44,690 bases of DNA from Lujinxingiaceae bacterium (GTDB taxonomy: Bacteria > Myxococcota_A > Bradymonadia > Bradymonadales > Bradymonadaceae), in NCBI GenBank assembly GCA_013697635.1, contig JACCWM010000126.1:1-44690 (forward strand). Reading direction: 5' to 3'. Position numbers and translations under genes: made by a program. The notes beneath the pieces were generated by a model that worked only from the letters and a program-made list of their open reading frames with translations, was not told where the DNA came from and did not search any database. This document shows, in pieces, positions 17,304 through 25,016 of the stretch (position 1 is the first letter of the stretch; the number at the start of each line of letters is the position of its first letter).

Positions 17304-19711
17304 TCGAAGCGGAACTCGCGCGATTCGCCCGCCCCGATCGTGTAGACCTTGCCCTTGACCCCGATCTTGATCGGCGCGGCGCCGCCCGGACGCACGTCGA
17401 TACACAATTTCTCATGGGTGATCGTGATCGCCAGAGCGTGGCCCCGGTAGCGTAGGTCCTGGTGCAGCTTCGAGACCTCCTTGGGAAGGCGTGGGCTGAC
17501 CCAGAGCACGTCGTCGCGGGTTTGAATGCCGGTGAGGCTGCGCTGCACGATGTCGACCGTGCCGGCCATCGCGCCCAGATGAATGCCCTCGGGCGTGGTG
17601 CCGCCTTGAACGTCGCTGACATCGCTCATCAAGGCGTGCGTGAAGAGTTTCCAGGAGTGGGCCCGATCGCTGTCGGCCATCACCCAGGCATGCACGACGC
17701 CGCTGAGCGTCGAGCCGTGCGAGGTGCGATCGAGATAGTACGCGACATTTTTGACGACCATCTCATCGGAAAACGGGTAGCCCAGGCGCTCGAAGATCAC
17801 GCGCAGCTCGGGCTGGCTGAACAAGTAGAAGAGCATGAGCACATCGGCCTGCTTGGAGAGCTTGTAGCGGTTGGCCGTGTCGCCTTCGGCTTCCAGGATG
17901 CGATCGAGGCGATGGATGTCACCGTAGCGCTCACGGTAGCCCGCCCAGTCGAACTCTTCGAGCTGATCGTAGCCCTCGAACTGGCTGATGATCCCATCGC
18001 CATGAAAGCAGATGCGCATCTTGCACGTGATCTGCTCCCAGCGCGCGATTTCGCTGTCGCTGAGGCCAATCTTGTCGCAAAGTTCCTTGCGGCGAAGCTC
18101 GGGCAAGGTGTCGAGGGCCTCGCGGGCGCGCATCAAGACCCAGACTGCCATGACGTTGGTATAGGCGTTGTTGTCGATGCCAAGCGCCGTCGCCCCTGGA
18201 TAGGCGTCGTGGTACTCGTCGGGGCCCATGACCCCGCGTATCTCGAAGCGATCGAGCTCGGCGTTGTAGCTGGCAAGGCTCTCCATGAACCGCGCGACCT
18301 CCAGCAAGATCTCGGCGCCATAAAAGGCCATGAACTCCTGCTCGGCGGTGACCTGGTGGTACTGCCAGACGTTGTAGGCGATGTCGGCGCTGACGTGGCG
18401 CTGCAAATGGGTATTGTCGGGGTTCCAGCGCCCTGAGCGAGGATTGAGGTGCAGGTGCTGCGTCTCCTCGCGCCCGTTGCTGCCGCTTTGCCAGGGAAAC
18501 ATTGCCCCGGCAAATCCAGCATCGGCGGCGGCCTCGCGCGCCTGGTCCAGGCGTCGATAGCGGTAGCGAAGCAGTGAGCGCGTGATCTCGGGCATGCGCA
18601 AGTTGAGCAGCGGAAAGATAAACAGCTCATCCCAGAAAACGTGGCCGCGATAAGCTTCGCCGTGCCAGCCTCGAGCCGGAACGCCGACGTCGAGCTCGCG
18701 CGTGTTCAGCGAGACGCTCTGCAGCAGATGAAAGATGTGCAGGCGCAAAATCAAGGTCGGATGGCGCGCCTGGCCGTCAAGGCAACAGATCATCTCCATG
18801 TCGAACTGGTGCCAGAGGTGCATCCAGGCCCGACAATGCGCGTCAAAAGCCTCGCCAAACGATCCAAGACGCCCAAGATGCTCGCGCGCCTCCAAACCAG
18901 CCTCGGAGATCGCATGGTCGCGCGAGGTATACAGGACGACCATCTTCTCGATGATGATCGACGCTTCGGGATGCATCGTGACCTGGAAGCGGTGCGCGAT
19001 TCGGGCCTCTTCGTCGACCAGCTCACGCAGCGGGTGGACACGCTCGTGATCGCGAAAGACCCGCGTACGCGCAGCGAGCGCCACCTCCACGCGCGATTGG
19101 TTGGTGCGCACCTTGAGATAGACCGATTCTTCGTCGAGCTCGCTGGACTCGACATACTCGAGGTGTTTGCCGTTGAGCGCGCGGTAGCGTGCAACACCGC
19201 CATTGGTCACGCTGCCGTCGAGCTCGGAGCAGATCTCGAGGCTGCCCGACCAATTCTCGGCCGTGACCACGAGCTCGAGCGCACACACGTGCGGATCGTC
19301 CATGTGCACGAAGCGCTTCTCACTGAGCCGGGTGATGCGCCCCTGATCGTCGGCAAAGCGCACATCACGACACAACAAACCCTGGTCGATTTCGAGTGCC
19401 TGGCGATAGGACAAGATCTCGACGGTGCGCAGATCGAACCAGGCGCCGTCCTCGATGCGAAAGCCCAACGACAGCCAGTTGGGCATGTTCACCAGGTCTT
19501 CGTTCTCGACCTCGCGCCCGGCAATCTCGGTCTTCAAGCGGTTGTAGCCGCCGGCAAAATAGGTTCCCGGATAATGCACCCCGTCGGCGCGCGCGTGGCA
19601 CGCCGCCCCACGCGTGACAAAATATCCATTTCCCAGCGCGCACAAAGCCTCACGCAAACCTTCGTCTTCGGGATCGAAGCCCTCGTAGACCAACGACCAA
19701 TGTTGGCTCAT
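17300..19711 (-). CDS. Glycoside hydrolase family 65 phosphorylase-type enzyme (trehalose/kojibiose phosphorylase-like)
   Basis: The product is 803 residues from ATG 19711, which overlaps the upstream stop as TGATG, so translation is probably coupled. The GH65 signature is complete: [10 protein letters not shown] in the catalytic barrel, the general acid E499 in GPDEYH, and a phosphate-binding HGST at 665-668, which favours phosphorolysis over hydrolysis. The N-terminal domain has [14 protein letters not shown] and LPNWLSLGF-like segments. The sequence resembles the C-terminal third of mycobacterial OtsB1 (Rv2006) more than stand-alone maltose phosphorylases; this comparison is from memory. 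Its partner gene supplies a beta-phosphoglucomutase and a trehalose-6-phosphate phosphatase, so the likely substrate is trehalose or a related alpha-glucobiose, releasing beta-glucose 1-phosphate. Confidence 0.9.
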   Translation of the reverse strand: MSQHWSLVYEGFDPEDEGLREALCALGNGYFVTRGAACHARADGVHYPGTYFAGGYNRLKTEIAGREVENEDLVNMPNWLSLGFRIEDGAWFDLRTVEILSYRQALEIDQGLLCRDVRFADDQGRITRLSEKRFVHMDDPHVCALELVVTAENWSGSLEICSELDGSVTNGGVARYRALNGKHLEYVESSELDEESVYLKVRTNQSRVEVALAARTRVFRDHERVHPLRELVDEEARIAHRFQVTMHPEASIIIEKMVVLYTSRDHAISEAGLEAREHLGRLGSFGEAFDAHCRAWMHLWHQFDMEMICCLDGQARHPTLILRLHIFHLLQSVSLNTRELDVGVPARGWHGEAYRGHVFWDELFIFPLLNLRMPEITRSLLRYRYRRLDQAREAAADAGFAGAMFPWQSGSNGREETQHLHLNPRSGRWNPDNTHLQRHVSADIAYNVWQYHQVTAEQEFMAFYGAEILLEVARFMESLASYNAELDRFEIRGVMGPDEYHDAYPGATALGIDNNAYTNVMAVWVLMRAREALDTLPELRRKELCDKIGLSDSEIARWEQITCKMRICFHGDGIISQFEGYDQLEEFDWAGYRERYGDIHRLDRILEAEGDTANRYKLSKQADVLMLFYLFSQPELRVIFERLGYPFSDEMVVKNVAYYLDRTSHGSTLSGVVHAWVMADSDRAHSWKLFTHALMSDVSDVQGGTTPEGIHLGAMAGTVDIVQRSLTGIQTRDDVLWVSPRLPKEVSKLHQDLRYRGHALAITITHEKLCIDVRPGGAAPIKIGVKGKVYTIGAGESREFRFD

Positions 19712-21261
19712 CAACGCTGCCCCTCGAGCGCTTGGGACAGCGCCAGCAAGAAGGACTGCACCTCGCCCGGATCGCGCAGCACGTAGCCGGCCTGGGTTTG
19801 TCTGGCCTCCTCGCTGACGACAATGCCGATGCCACGCGCCTTCAAGGCGCGAAAGGCATCCTCATCGGTGACGTCATCGCCGATGTACAGGGCCAAGGCC
19901 GACGACTTTTGCAGACCGAGCGTCTCGAGCAGCCACTCGACCGCGCGTCCCTTGTGCCAATCGATATCGGGCTGCAGATCGAAGACCATCTTGCCCGGCG
20001 AGCAGCGAAGCGCGGAAAACTCGGCCAGCGTCTCGTCGACAATGGCCTTGATTAATGGAACGTCGGCCTCGGCTGCACGCCGATAATGCACGGCCAACGA
20101 GAAGCGCTTTTGCTCGAGCTGGGCCCCGTCGATGTCCTTGAGCCTGGCACGAAGCCGACCGGCAACGCGCTCGAGCAATGCCGGCAGGCCGGCACCCTCG
20201 CCGGCCTGATGGCGCCGGCCATCGGCCCCCTCGATGTCAAAACCATGGCTGCCGGCATAGGCGATTCCCTCGATACCGACGCGCTCACGAACATCAGCGA
20301 GGTCGCGCCCGCTGACCACGGCCACCGTGCAGCGCTTGGCCAACGCGCGCACCGCACGGCGCATCTCATCGCTCAAAACCGCCATCTCGGGGCGAGTGAC
20401 AATCGGCGAGAGGGTCCCGTCATAGTCGAGGAAGACCGCCAGGTGGTGGCCTCTGGCACGGCCCATGATTTCATCGAGCGCGCGTATGGCGTTGGGCAAA
20501 TTCATCTGGGGCTGTGCTTGTCTGTCCATGTCCTCCTCGTTGCTCCATGACTCGAGATCGTGCAGAACCCGATCTGCGCCCGCCTCCCACAACGCCCCGG
20601 CCTGCTGCTCGCCGCGCGCCAGACCCACGACGAGACCAAAGCCCGCAGCGCGCCCTGCTTGGACCCCGACCACCGCGTCTTCGACCATGACCGCGCGCTC
20701 AGGCGCCACATCCAGACGCCTGGCGGCCTCCAGAAACATGTCCGGTTGAGGCTTTCCACGCAGCTCGCTGCGCTCGAGATCGAGACCGTCGACACGCGCA
20801 TCAAAGAGCCCCTCGATGCCTGCTATGGCCAGCACACGCTGGCAATTCTTGCTCGAGGAGACGACCGCCGTCTTGAGGCCGCGCGCGCGAAGCGCTCGAA
20901 TCGCGCGCAACGCATCGTCGAAGACATCGACGCCGTCCGTATCGAGGCGGCGCCGGTACAGCTCGTTTTTGCGGTTACCAAGGCCGCATACGGTCTCCAT
21001 GGCCGGATGATCGTCGCGATCGCCTCGGGGAAGAACGATGCCACGGGCGCGCAAAAAGCTGTCGACGCCCTCGTAGCGCGGCTTGCCATCCACATAGCGT
21101 CTGTAGTCCTCGACCGGGTCGAAGAACTCCGCCTGCTCGCCGAAGCGCTCGCACAAATAGCCGTCGAAGAGCTCCTTCCAGGCGGCGCTGTGTGCGCGCG
21201 CTGTGTCCGTGACAACGCCGTCGAGATCGAAGATCACTGCCTCACTGTCCTGAATGTCCAT
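19711..21261 (-). CDS. Fused beta-phosphoglucomutase-like HAD domain and trehalose-6-phosphate phosphatase
   Basis: Two HAD domains are joined in 516 residues. Residues 1-240 are beta-phosphoglucomutase-like: [12 protein letters not shown] places D12 and D14 as nucleophile and acid/base, with VVSSSKN and [12 protein letters not shown] as motifs II to IV. Residues about 265-516 are an OtsB-type phosphatase: [10 protein letters not shown] gives D279 and D281, followed by [23 protein letters not shown] and [12 protein letters not shown]. The phosphatase dephosphorylates trehalose 6-phosphate; the mutase would convert beta-glucose 1-phosphate to glucose 6-phosphate, the product handed over by the following GH65 phosphorylase. 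No trehalose-6-phosphate synthase (OtsA) is in the window. Gene order and domain order equal those of mycobacterial OtsB1, which is one polypeptide. Confidence 0.9.
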   Translation of the reverse strand: MDIQDSEAVIFDLDGVVTDTARAHSAAWKELFDGYLCERFGEQAEFFDPVEDYRRYVDGKPRYEGVDSFLRARGIVLPRGDRDDHPAMETVCGLGNRKNELYRRRLDTDGVDVFDDALRAIRALRARGLKTAVVSSSKNCQRVLAIAGIEGLFDARVDGLDLERSELRGKPQPDMFLEAARRLDVAPERAVMVEDAVVGVQAGRAAGFGLVVGLARGEQQAGALWEAGADRVLHDLESWSNEEDMDRQAQPQMNLPNAIRALDEIMGRARGHHLAVFLDYDGTLSPIVTRPEMAVLSDEMRRAVRALAKRCTVAVVSGRDLADVRERVGIEGIAYAGSHGFDIEGADGRRHQAGEGAGLPALLERVAGRLRARLKDIDGAQLEQKRFSLAVHYRRAAEADVPLIKAIVDETLAEFSALRCSPGKMVFDLQPDIDWHKGRAVEWLLETLGLQKSSALALYIGDDVTDEDAFRALKARGIGIVVSEEARQTQAGYVLRDPGEVQSFLLALSQALEGQR

Positions 21262-21356
21262 GGCCGACCCTCATCGTGTCCTTTCGGTCATCAACGTGAG
21301 CACGCCCGGTCCGAGCGTCAAATCAGGACACGCACAATCAGAATTCACTTGGAAAC

Positions 21357-21386
21357 TTGAAAATCCATAGAGTTATCTGCTATAGC
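21357..21386 (+). promoter_or_regulatory. Candidate sigma-70 promoter for the Kazal-like lipoprotein gene
   Basis: TTGAAA at 21357-21362 and TATAGC at 21381-21386 are separated by 18 nt. They lie in an AT-rich part of the 246-bp divergent intergenic region and would give a leader of about 115 nt before ATG 21508. The match is reasonable, but the call rests on sequence alone. Confidence 0.35.
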
Positions 21387-21507
21387 CCAAGCCATTGAAC
21401 CTTTCAAAGGCCACAGACCTCGATAAAACCGGGTCAGGCTGGCGAAGCACGTGCTGATTTCCAAGCACACTTTCCTGAGCACTTGCAATACTTTAGGAGT
21501 AAGACCA

Positions 21508-22242
21508 ATGAACAACGCACGTAGATTCATGATGGTGGTTTTGACGCTCGCTTTAACATCGGTCTTGTTCACGGGCTGCGCTGATGAGCGCAAGACGACT
21601 GACACCAACAACACCAACAACACCAACAACACCAACAACGACCTCGATGCGACACACTCCGATGCCGACGATGACACGTCGGAGTCCGATGCGCCCGAGG
21701 CCGACGCCGTCGATCCCGGCGACACCGCCCAGGACGACGCTGATCAGGACGACGCCGATCGCAGCGGCGACGCCGATGACGACGCCTCGGGCGACGATGC
21801 CTCAGGCGACGACGCCTCGGGCGACGATGCTTCGGACGCCGACGAGGGCTGCCCCGATCCCGAAGACGACGAGGTGCACTACGTGAACGAAGATCCGGAG
21901 GCCTGCACCACGATCTTGTTCTCTTGCGCGCCGAGCCAGACGACCTTTAACGACGCCTGCGGTTGTGGCTGTCTGGGACCGGCGCCGGCCGAGCCGACCT
22001 CCTGCGGCGGCATCGTCGGGGAGGACGTCTGCACCGCCGACGAGTACTGCCACTATGAGCGCGTGGCGGGCATCTCGACCTGCCATGCCAACGGCATCGG
22101 TGAGTGCACGCCGCGCCCGACCGAGGATTGCACCGCCGATTTGATTCAGGTCTGCGGCTGCGATGGCAACGCCTACCCGGGCCAATGCGATGCGGCCAAG
22201 GCCGGCACCGACGTCGCCTCCTCCGGTCCCTGCACGTTCTAA
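21508..22242 (+). CDS. Low-complexity lipoprotein with a C-terminal Kazal-like domain
   Basis: The product is 244 residues from ATG 21508, with TAGGAGT nine nt upstream. The signal ends in lipobox LFTGC. It is followed by an (NTN)-type linker and a long Asp-rich tract with SGDDA units, a stalk that would hold the C-terminal part away from the outer membrane. The Cys-rich end has two parts. One is an FSCAPSQTTFNDACGCGC segment that I know from similar myxobacterial lipoproteins. The other is CTADLIQVCGCDGNAYPGQC, matching the Kazal pattern VCGCDGxTYxNxC. Kazal domains bind serine proteases, so a surface protease inhibitor is possible, but bacterial copies are often structural. It converges on the next lipoprotein gene across a shared hairpin. 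Confidence 0.75.
   Translation: MNNARRFMMVVLTLALTSVLFTGCADERKTTDTNNTNNTNNTNNDLDATHSDADDDTSESDAPEADAVDPGDTAQDDADQDDADRSGDADDDASGDDASGDDASGDDASDADEGCPDPEDDEVHYVNEDPEACTTILFSCAPSQTTFNDACGCGCLGPAPAEPTSCGGIVGEDVCTADEYCHYERVAGISTCHANGIGECTPRPTEDCTADLIQVCGCDGNAYPGQCDAAKAGTDVASSGPCTF
21603..21639. repeat. 9-bp tandem repeat encoding Asn-Thr-Asn
   Basis: AACACCAAC is repeated four times just after the lipobox codons and encodes the NTN linker. Such linkers recur in Bradymonadales-like lipoproteins. Copy-number variation would change the stalk length without shifting frame. Confidence 0.8.
21783..21841. repeat. 15-bp tandem repeat encoding SGDDA units
   Basis: Three to four near-identical 15-bp units (TCGGGCGACGATGCC and variants) encode SGDDA repeats in the acidic stalk of the lipoprotein. 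The few differences between units are mostly synonymous, which suggests recent expansion. Confidence 0.75.
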
Positions 22243-22248
22243 GGCATG

Positions 22249-22276
22249 TGGGCGGACCCTAGTTGCGGTCCGCCCA
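22249..22276. terminator. Shared bidirectional terminator hairpin between convergent lipoprotein genes
   Basis: TGGGCGGACC at 22249-22258 pairs perfectly with GGTCCGCCCA at 22267-22276 around an 8-nt loop. The stem starts 6 nt after the plus-strand stop and includes the last codons and stop (22259-22261) of the minus-strand gene, so one structure can serve both directions. No strong T-tract is present on either side. Confidence 0.6.
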
Positions 22277-23266
22277 TCCTGACCAGGGAATTGCGATCGC
22301 CTCGGGCGGGCAGAGCGCGCCATGGGCCTGCTCGCTGACGAGCGCATCGCCCAGATCTTCTACATATTCATAGTCGAGGCGATAGTCGACCACACGCGCC
22401 GTCTGCCCCTGGGTGACGCGCAGCGTGCCGGTCGGCGTGACCTCGAGCGCTCCCGGGCTCAGATACTCGGTGCTTCGCTTCTGCTCGATGTAGTCGAAGT
22501 ACGAGCCGTGGCAGGCCATCTGAGGATCACAGTCGTAGGCCTGGTTGGTTGGAATCACCGCACGCAGATTGGGGATCCCATCGTGGTGCTCGACGATTAC
22601 GGCCAGATCGATGCGCTGGCGCACGCAAGGCGCCTCGGCGCTGGCACGTGCCTGACCAAAGAACTTGACTTGGACGATCAGCTCGGGCAGCGAGCCGGCG
22701 ACCACCTCCTCATAGCGCACCTCGCCGATTGAGACGCGCGACCAGCCGGTGCCGGAGCGCTCGTGGGCCTGAGCGCGGTACTCAAACAGCGGCAAGACGT
22801 ACCAACCCACGCGGGCACGAACGGCCAGAAAGACGGCCTCGGTCGACTGCTCGAGGCCCTCGTCGCGGCCAAAGCGAAGCAGCCCCACGTCCTCATAGGG
22901 CGCCAGGTAGGCGGCGTCGATGGTCGGGTGCACGACGTAGAGGTCGGCGTGATGAATGGTATGCTCAAAGGCGCTGGTGCGGTCTTGAATCACCCCGACC
23001 AGCTCGCGCACCATCTCCTGGCCACCGTTGTCGACAAGTGGCATCGCCGGCAAGACCTCCAGCCAGCGCTGGCGAAAGTCCGCCTGCGTCCAGCGATCGC
23101 GCGCCTCGAGTGGCGCTTTGTCCACCCCGACACCGGCCTCGACGGGTGCACCGGTGGACGAGACGACGGCCCGCGTGCTCGTCTGACAACCCGCCGAGGC
23201 CACGCCCAGAAGAATCGGTACAGCTAATGCCCACGCCACAACGACACGGAGTTCGATTTGCCTCAT
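22259..23266 (-). CDS. Lipoprotein of unknown function
   Basis: The product is 335 residues. ATG 23266 has AGGGG upstream. The signal peptide LRVVVAWALAVPILLGVASAGC ends in a lipobox. The mature part has mixed alpha/beta character with aromatic-rich strands (ARVGWYVLPLFEYRAQ, ELIVQVKFFGQARA) and a few Cys, including CHGSYFDYIEQ. I recognise no family. The gene ends inside the bidirectional hairpin shared with the Kazal-like lipoprotein gene. Confidence 0.7.
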   Translation of the reverse strand: MRQIELRVVVAWALAVPILLGVASAGCQTSTRAVVSSTGAPVEAGVGVDKAPLEARDRWTQADFRQRWLEVLPAMPLVDNGGQEMVRELVGVIQDRTSAFEHTIHHADLYVVHPTIDAAYLAPYEDVGLLRFGRDEGLEQSTEAVFLAVRARVGWYVLPLFEYRAQAHERSGTGWSRVSIGEVRYEEVVAGSLPELIVQVKFFGQARASAEAPCVRQRIDLAVIVEHHDGIPNLRAVIPTNQAYDCDPQMACHGSYFDYIEQKRSTEYLSPGALEVTPTGTLRVTQGQTARVVDYRLDYEYVEDLGDALVSEQAHGALCPPEAIAIPWSGWADRN

Positions 23267-23319
23267 GCCAGCCCCTTTTGCTCATTCAATCATCGTACGT
23301 TTGATGGCTTGAATTGTGG

Positions 23320-24192
23320 TTACTGAGCCAGAAAGGCAAGGCGGGCGCGCAGGCGTGATTCGATGGCGCCGACCAGGCGAGCCAGCGCTTCGGGCGAAAA
23401 CCGAAAGAAAAGCGAGGGCTCGATGAGTTCGAGTTCCGTGAGCATGGGCTGCCCATCGACATCGGGCACGAGATCGACGCGCGCATAGAGCAGCGCCTCG
23501 TCGAAGCTTGCGAGCACCTGGCGCGAAAACGCACGCTCGGCGGGCGTTATCGGGTGTGGCCCGCTGATCTGCTCGTGCTGGCCGGCAAAGCGCGGGTGCT
23601 TTCGCACGCTATGGCTGAGCTCGCCGTCGATGACAATCAGCGAGCGCTCACCGTAGGTGTCTACCGCGTCAATGTAGGGCTGCACGAGCACGTCGCGCTC
23701 GGCCATCAGGCGAGCAAAGGTCGTGGTATCGAGTGCCCCGGCGCGCATTGTGTGGGTCTCGAATGAGCCTGCCGAGACGGCCGGCTTGACCACGACGTGT
23801 GACCAGTTGTGCGCCGCGCAAATCGCCTCGAGCGAGGCCGCTTGGCCGGCTTCGATCAGCTCGCTTGGCACCACACGCACGCCGCGTCGGGCGAGCTCGA
23901 GCAGATAGCCTTTGTGCGAGTTCCAGCGCACGACCGAGGCCGAGTTTTGCAGCTCGCTGACGGTAGTGACGCGCTCAGCCCAGTCCACAAAGCCTGCGCG
24001 ATCGTGGTAATAGTTCCAAGTCGAGCGAATGATCGTCAACGGGCTCAGTGACCAATCGACCGTTCGATCGTGCCAGGCACAAAGCCGCGCGCGCAGTCCG
24101 GCCTGGGCCAGCGCGTCGAGCAGGGGCGCCTCGTCGGGGTCAGGCTCGGGCAGTGGCCGGCATGTTGCGATGGTGATGTCGAATTGGCTCAT
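23320..24192 (-). CDS. ATP-grasp ligase, DcsG-like
   Basis: The protein is 290 residues and cytosolic. The N-terminal part contains the characteristic IRSTWNYYHDRAGFVDW and VVRWNSHKGYLLELARRGV blocks of the family that includes D-cycloserine ligase DcsG. The ATP-grasp fold follows: VVVKPAVSAG for the nucleotide lysine, DVLVQPYI, YGERSLIVIDGELSHSVRK, and MLTELELIEPSLFF with the metal-binding acidic residues. These enzymes activate a carboxylate as acyl phosphate and join it to an amine or hydroxyl. No cycloserine cluster surrounds it, so the substrate is open. It diverges from a methyltransferase gene across 104 bp, which may hint at a shared small-molecule step, but that is weak. Confidence 0.8.
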   Translation of the reverse strand: MSQFDITIATCRPLPEPDPDEAPLLDALAQAGLRARLCAWHDRTVDWSLSPLTIIRSTWNYYHDRAGFVDWAERVTTVSELQNSASVVRWNSHKGYLLELARRGVRVVPSELIEAGQAASLEAICAAHNWSHVVVKPAVSAGSFETHTMRAGALDTTTFARLMAERDVLVQPYIDAVDTYGERSLIVIDGELSHSVRKHPRFAGQHEQISGPHPITPAERAFSRQVLASFDEALLYARVDLVPDVDGQPMLTELELIEPSLFFRFSPEALARLVGAIESRLRARLAFLAQ

Positions 24193-24296
24193 TATTGCAC
24201 CCCGGTTGACCGCAGCGTGACAAGGACATAACCCTAGGCGACCAGACGTTTTTTAAAAACCACGACCGTTGTCCCAGCTATCACACAGAGAGGACC

Positions 24297-25016
24297 ATGT
24301 TCCATCCCGATGGCCCAAGCTTCTTCGAACTCGCTCGCCAGGCACTCTCCTCGACCACGCGCGGCTACGATCTGCTCGCGCCCAAGTTCGACCACACGCC
24401 GTTTCGTACCCCCGACGAGCTGCTCTTGCCCCTGGCCGACGCCATCGGTCCCGCGGACTCGATCGGCAGCGCCATCGATCTGTGTTGCGGGACCGGGGCC
24501 GTGATGCGCGTCTTGCGCCCGCTTTGCACCGATCGCGTGGTCGGCATCGATCTGTCGACAGGCATGCTTGAGGAGGCCGCGCGACGACTCGAGCAGGCCC
24601 CCGGTGCGGCCACGGTTGTGCTCGAGGTGCAAGACGCGCTGGCGATGGAGTACGACCAGCAGTTTGATGTGGCAACGAGCTGCGGCGCCTTTGGCCACGT
24701 GCTCCACGACGACCAGGACAACTTTGCCGAGCGCGTTCGCAACGCCCTCGTTGCCAACGGGCGTTTTGTTTTCGTTACGCACCCGATGCCGCCGCTGCTC
24801 TCACGCGCCTACTTGCTCTCACGCGCCTTTAACGGTGCGATGCACCTTCGAAACGCGCTCATCGATCCGCCCTTTGTGATGTTTTACATGACCTTCCCGC
24901 TCGAGCGTGCGCACGAGGTGCTCGAGCGTCACGGCTTCGAGCTCGACGTTCGAGCACCCTATGCGCACACCGTGTATGCGCCGATGCGTCTGGTGATCGC
25001 CACCAAGCGCGCTTAG
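24297..25016 (+). CDS. Class I SAM-dependent methyltransferase
   Basis: The product is 239 residues. Motif I is AIDLCCGTGAVM, followed by VVGIDLSTGMLEEAARRL (motif II region) and FDVATSCGAFGHV (motif IV), the order of the Methyltransf_25/11 fold. Near the C-terminus the hydrophobic FVMFYMTFPL and the MPPLLSRAYLLSRAFNG region probably shape the acceptor pocket. The start is ATG 24297, preceded by AGAGAGG. The acceptor is unknown. The TAG stop overlaps the TAA stop of the convergent VanY-type gene within four bases (25013-25016). Confidence 0.8.
   Translation: MFHPDGPSFFELARQALSSTTRGYDLLAPKFDHTPFRTPDELLLPLADAIGPADSIGSAIDLCCGTGAVMRVLRPLCTDRVVGIDLSTGMLEEAARRLEQAPGAATVVLEVQDALAMEYDQQFDVATSCGAFGHVLHDDQDNFAERVRNALVANGRFVFVTHPMPPLLSRAYLLSRAFNGAMHLRNALIDPPFVMFYMTFPLERAHEVLERHGFELDVRAPYAHTVYAPMRLVIATKRA

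Noticed and set aside
14895-17405. 836-codon minus-strand frame
   Set aside because: Exact shadow of glnS; no domain is recognisable and it would run through the start of a well-supported gene.
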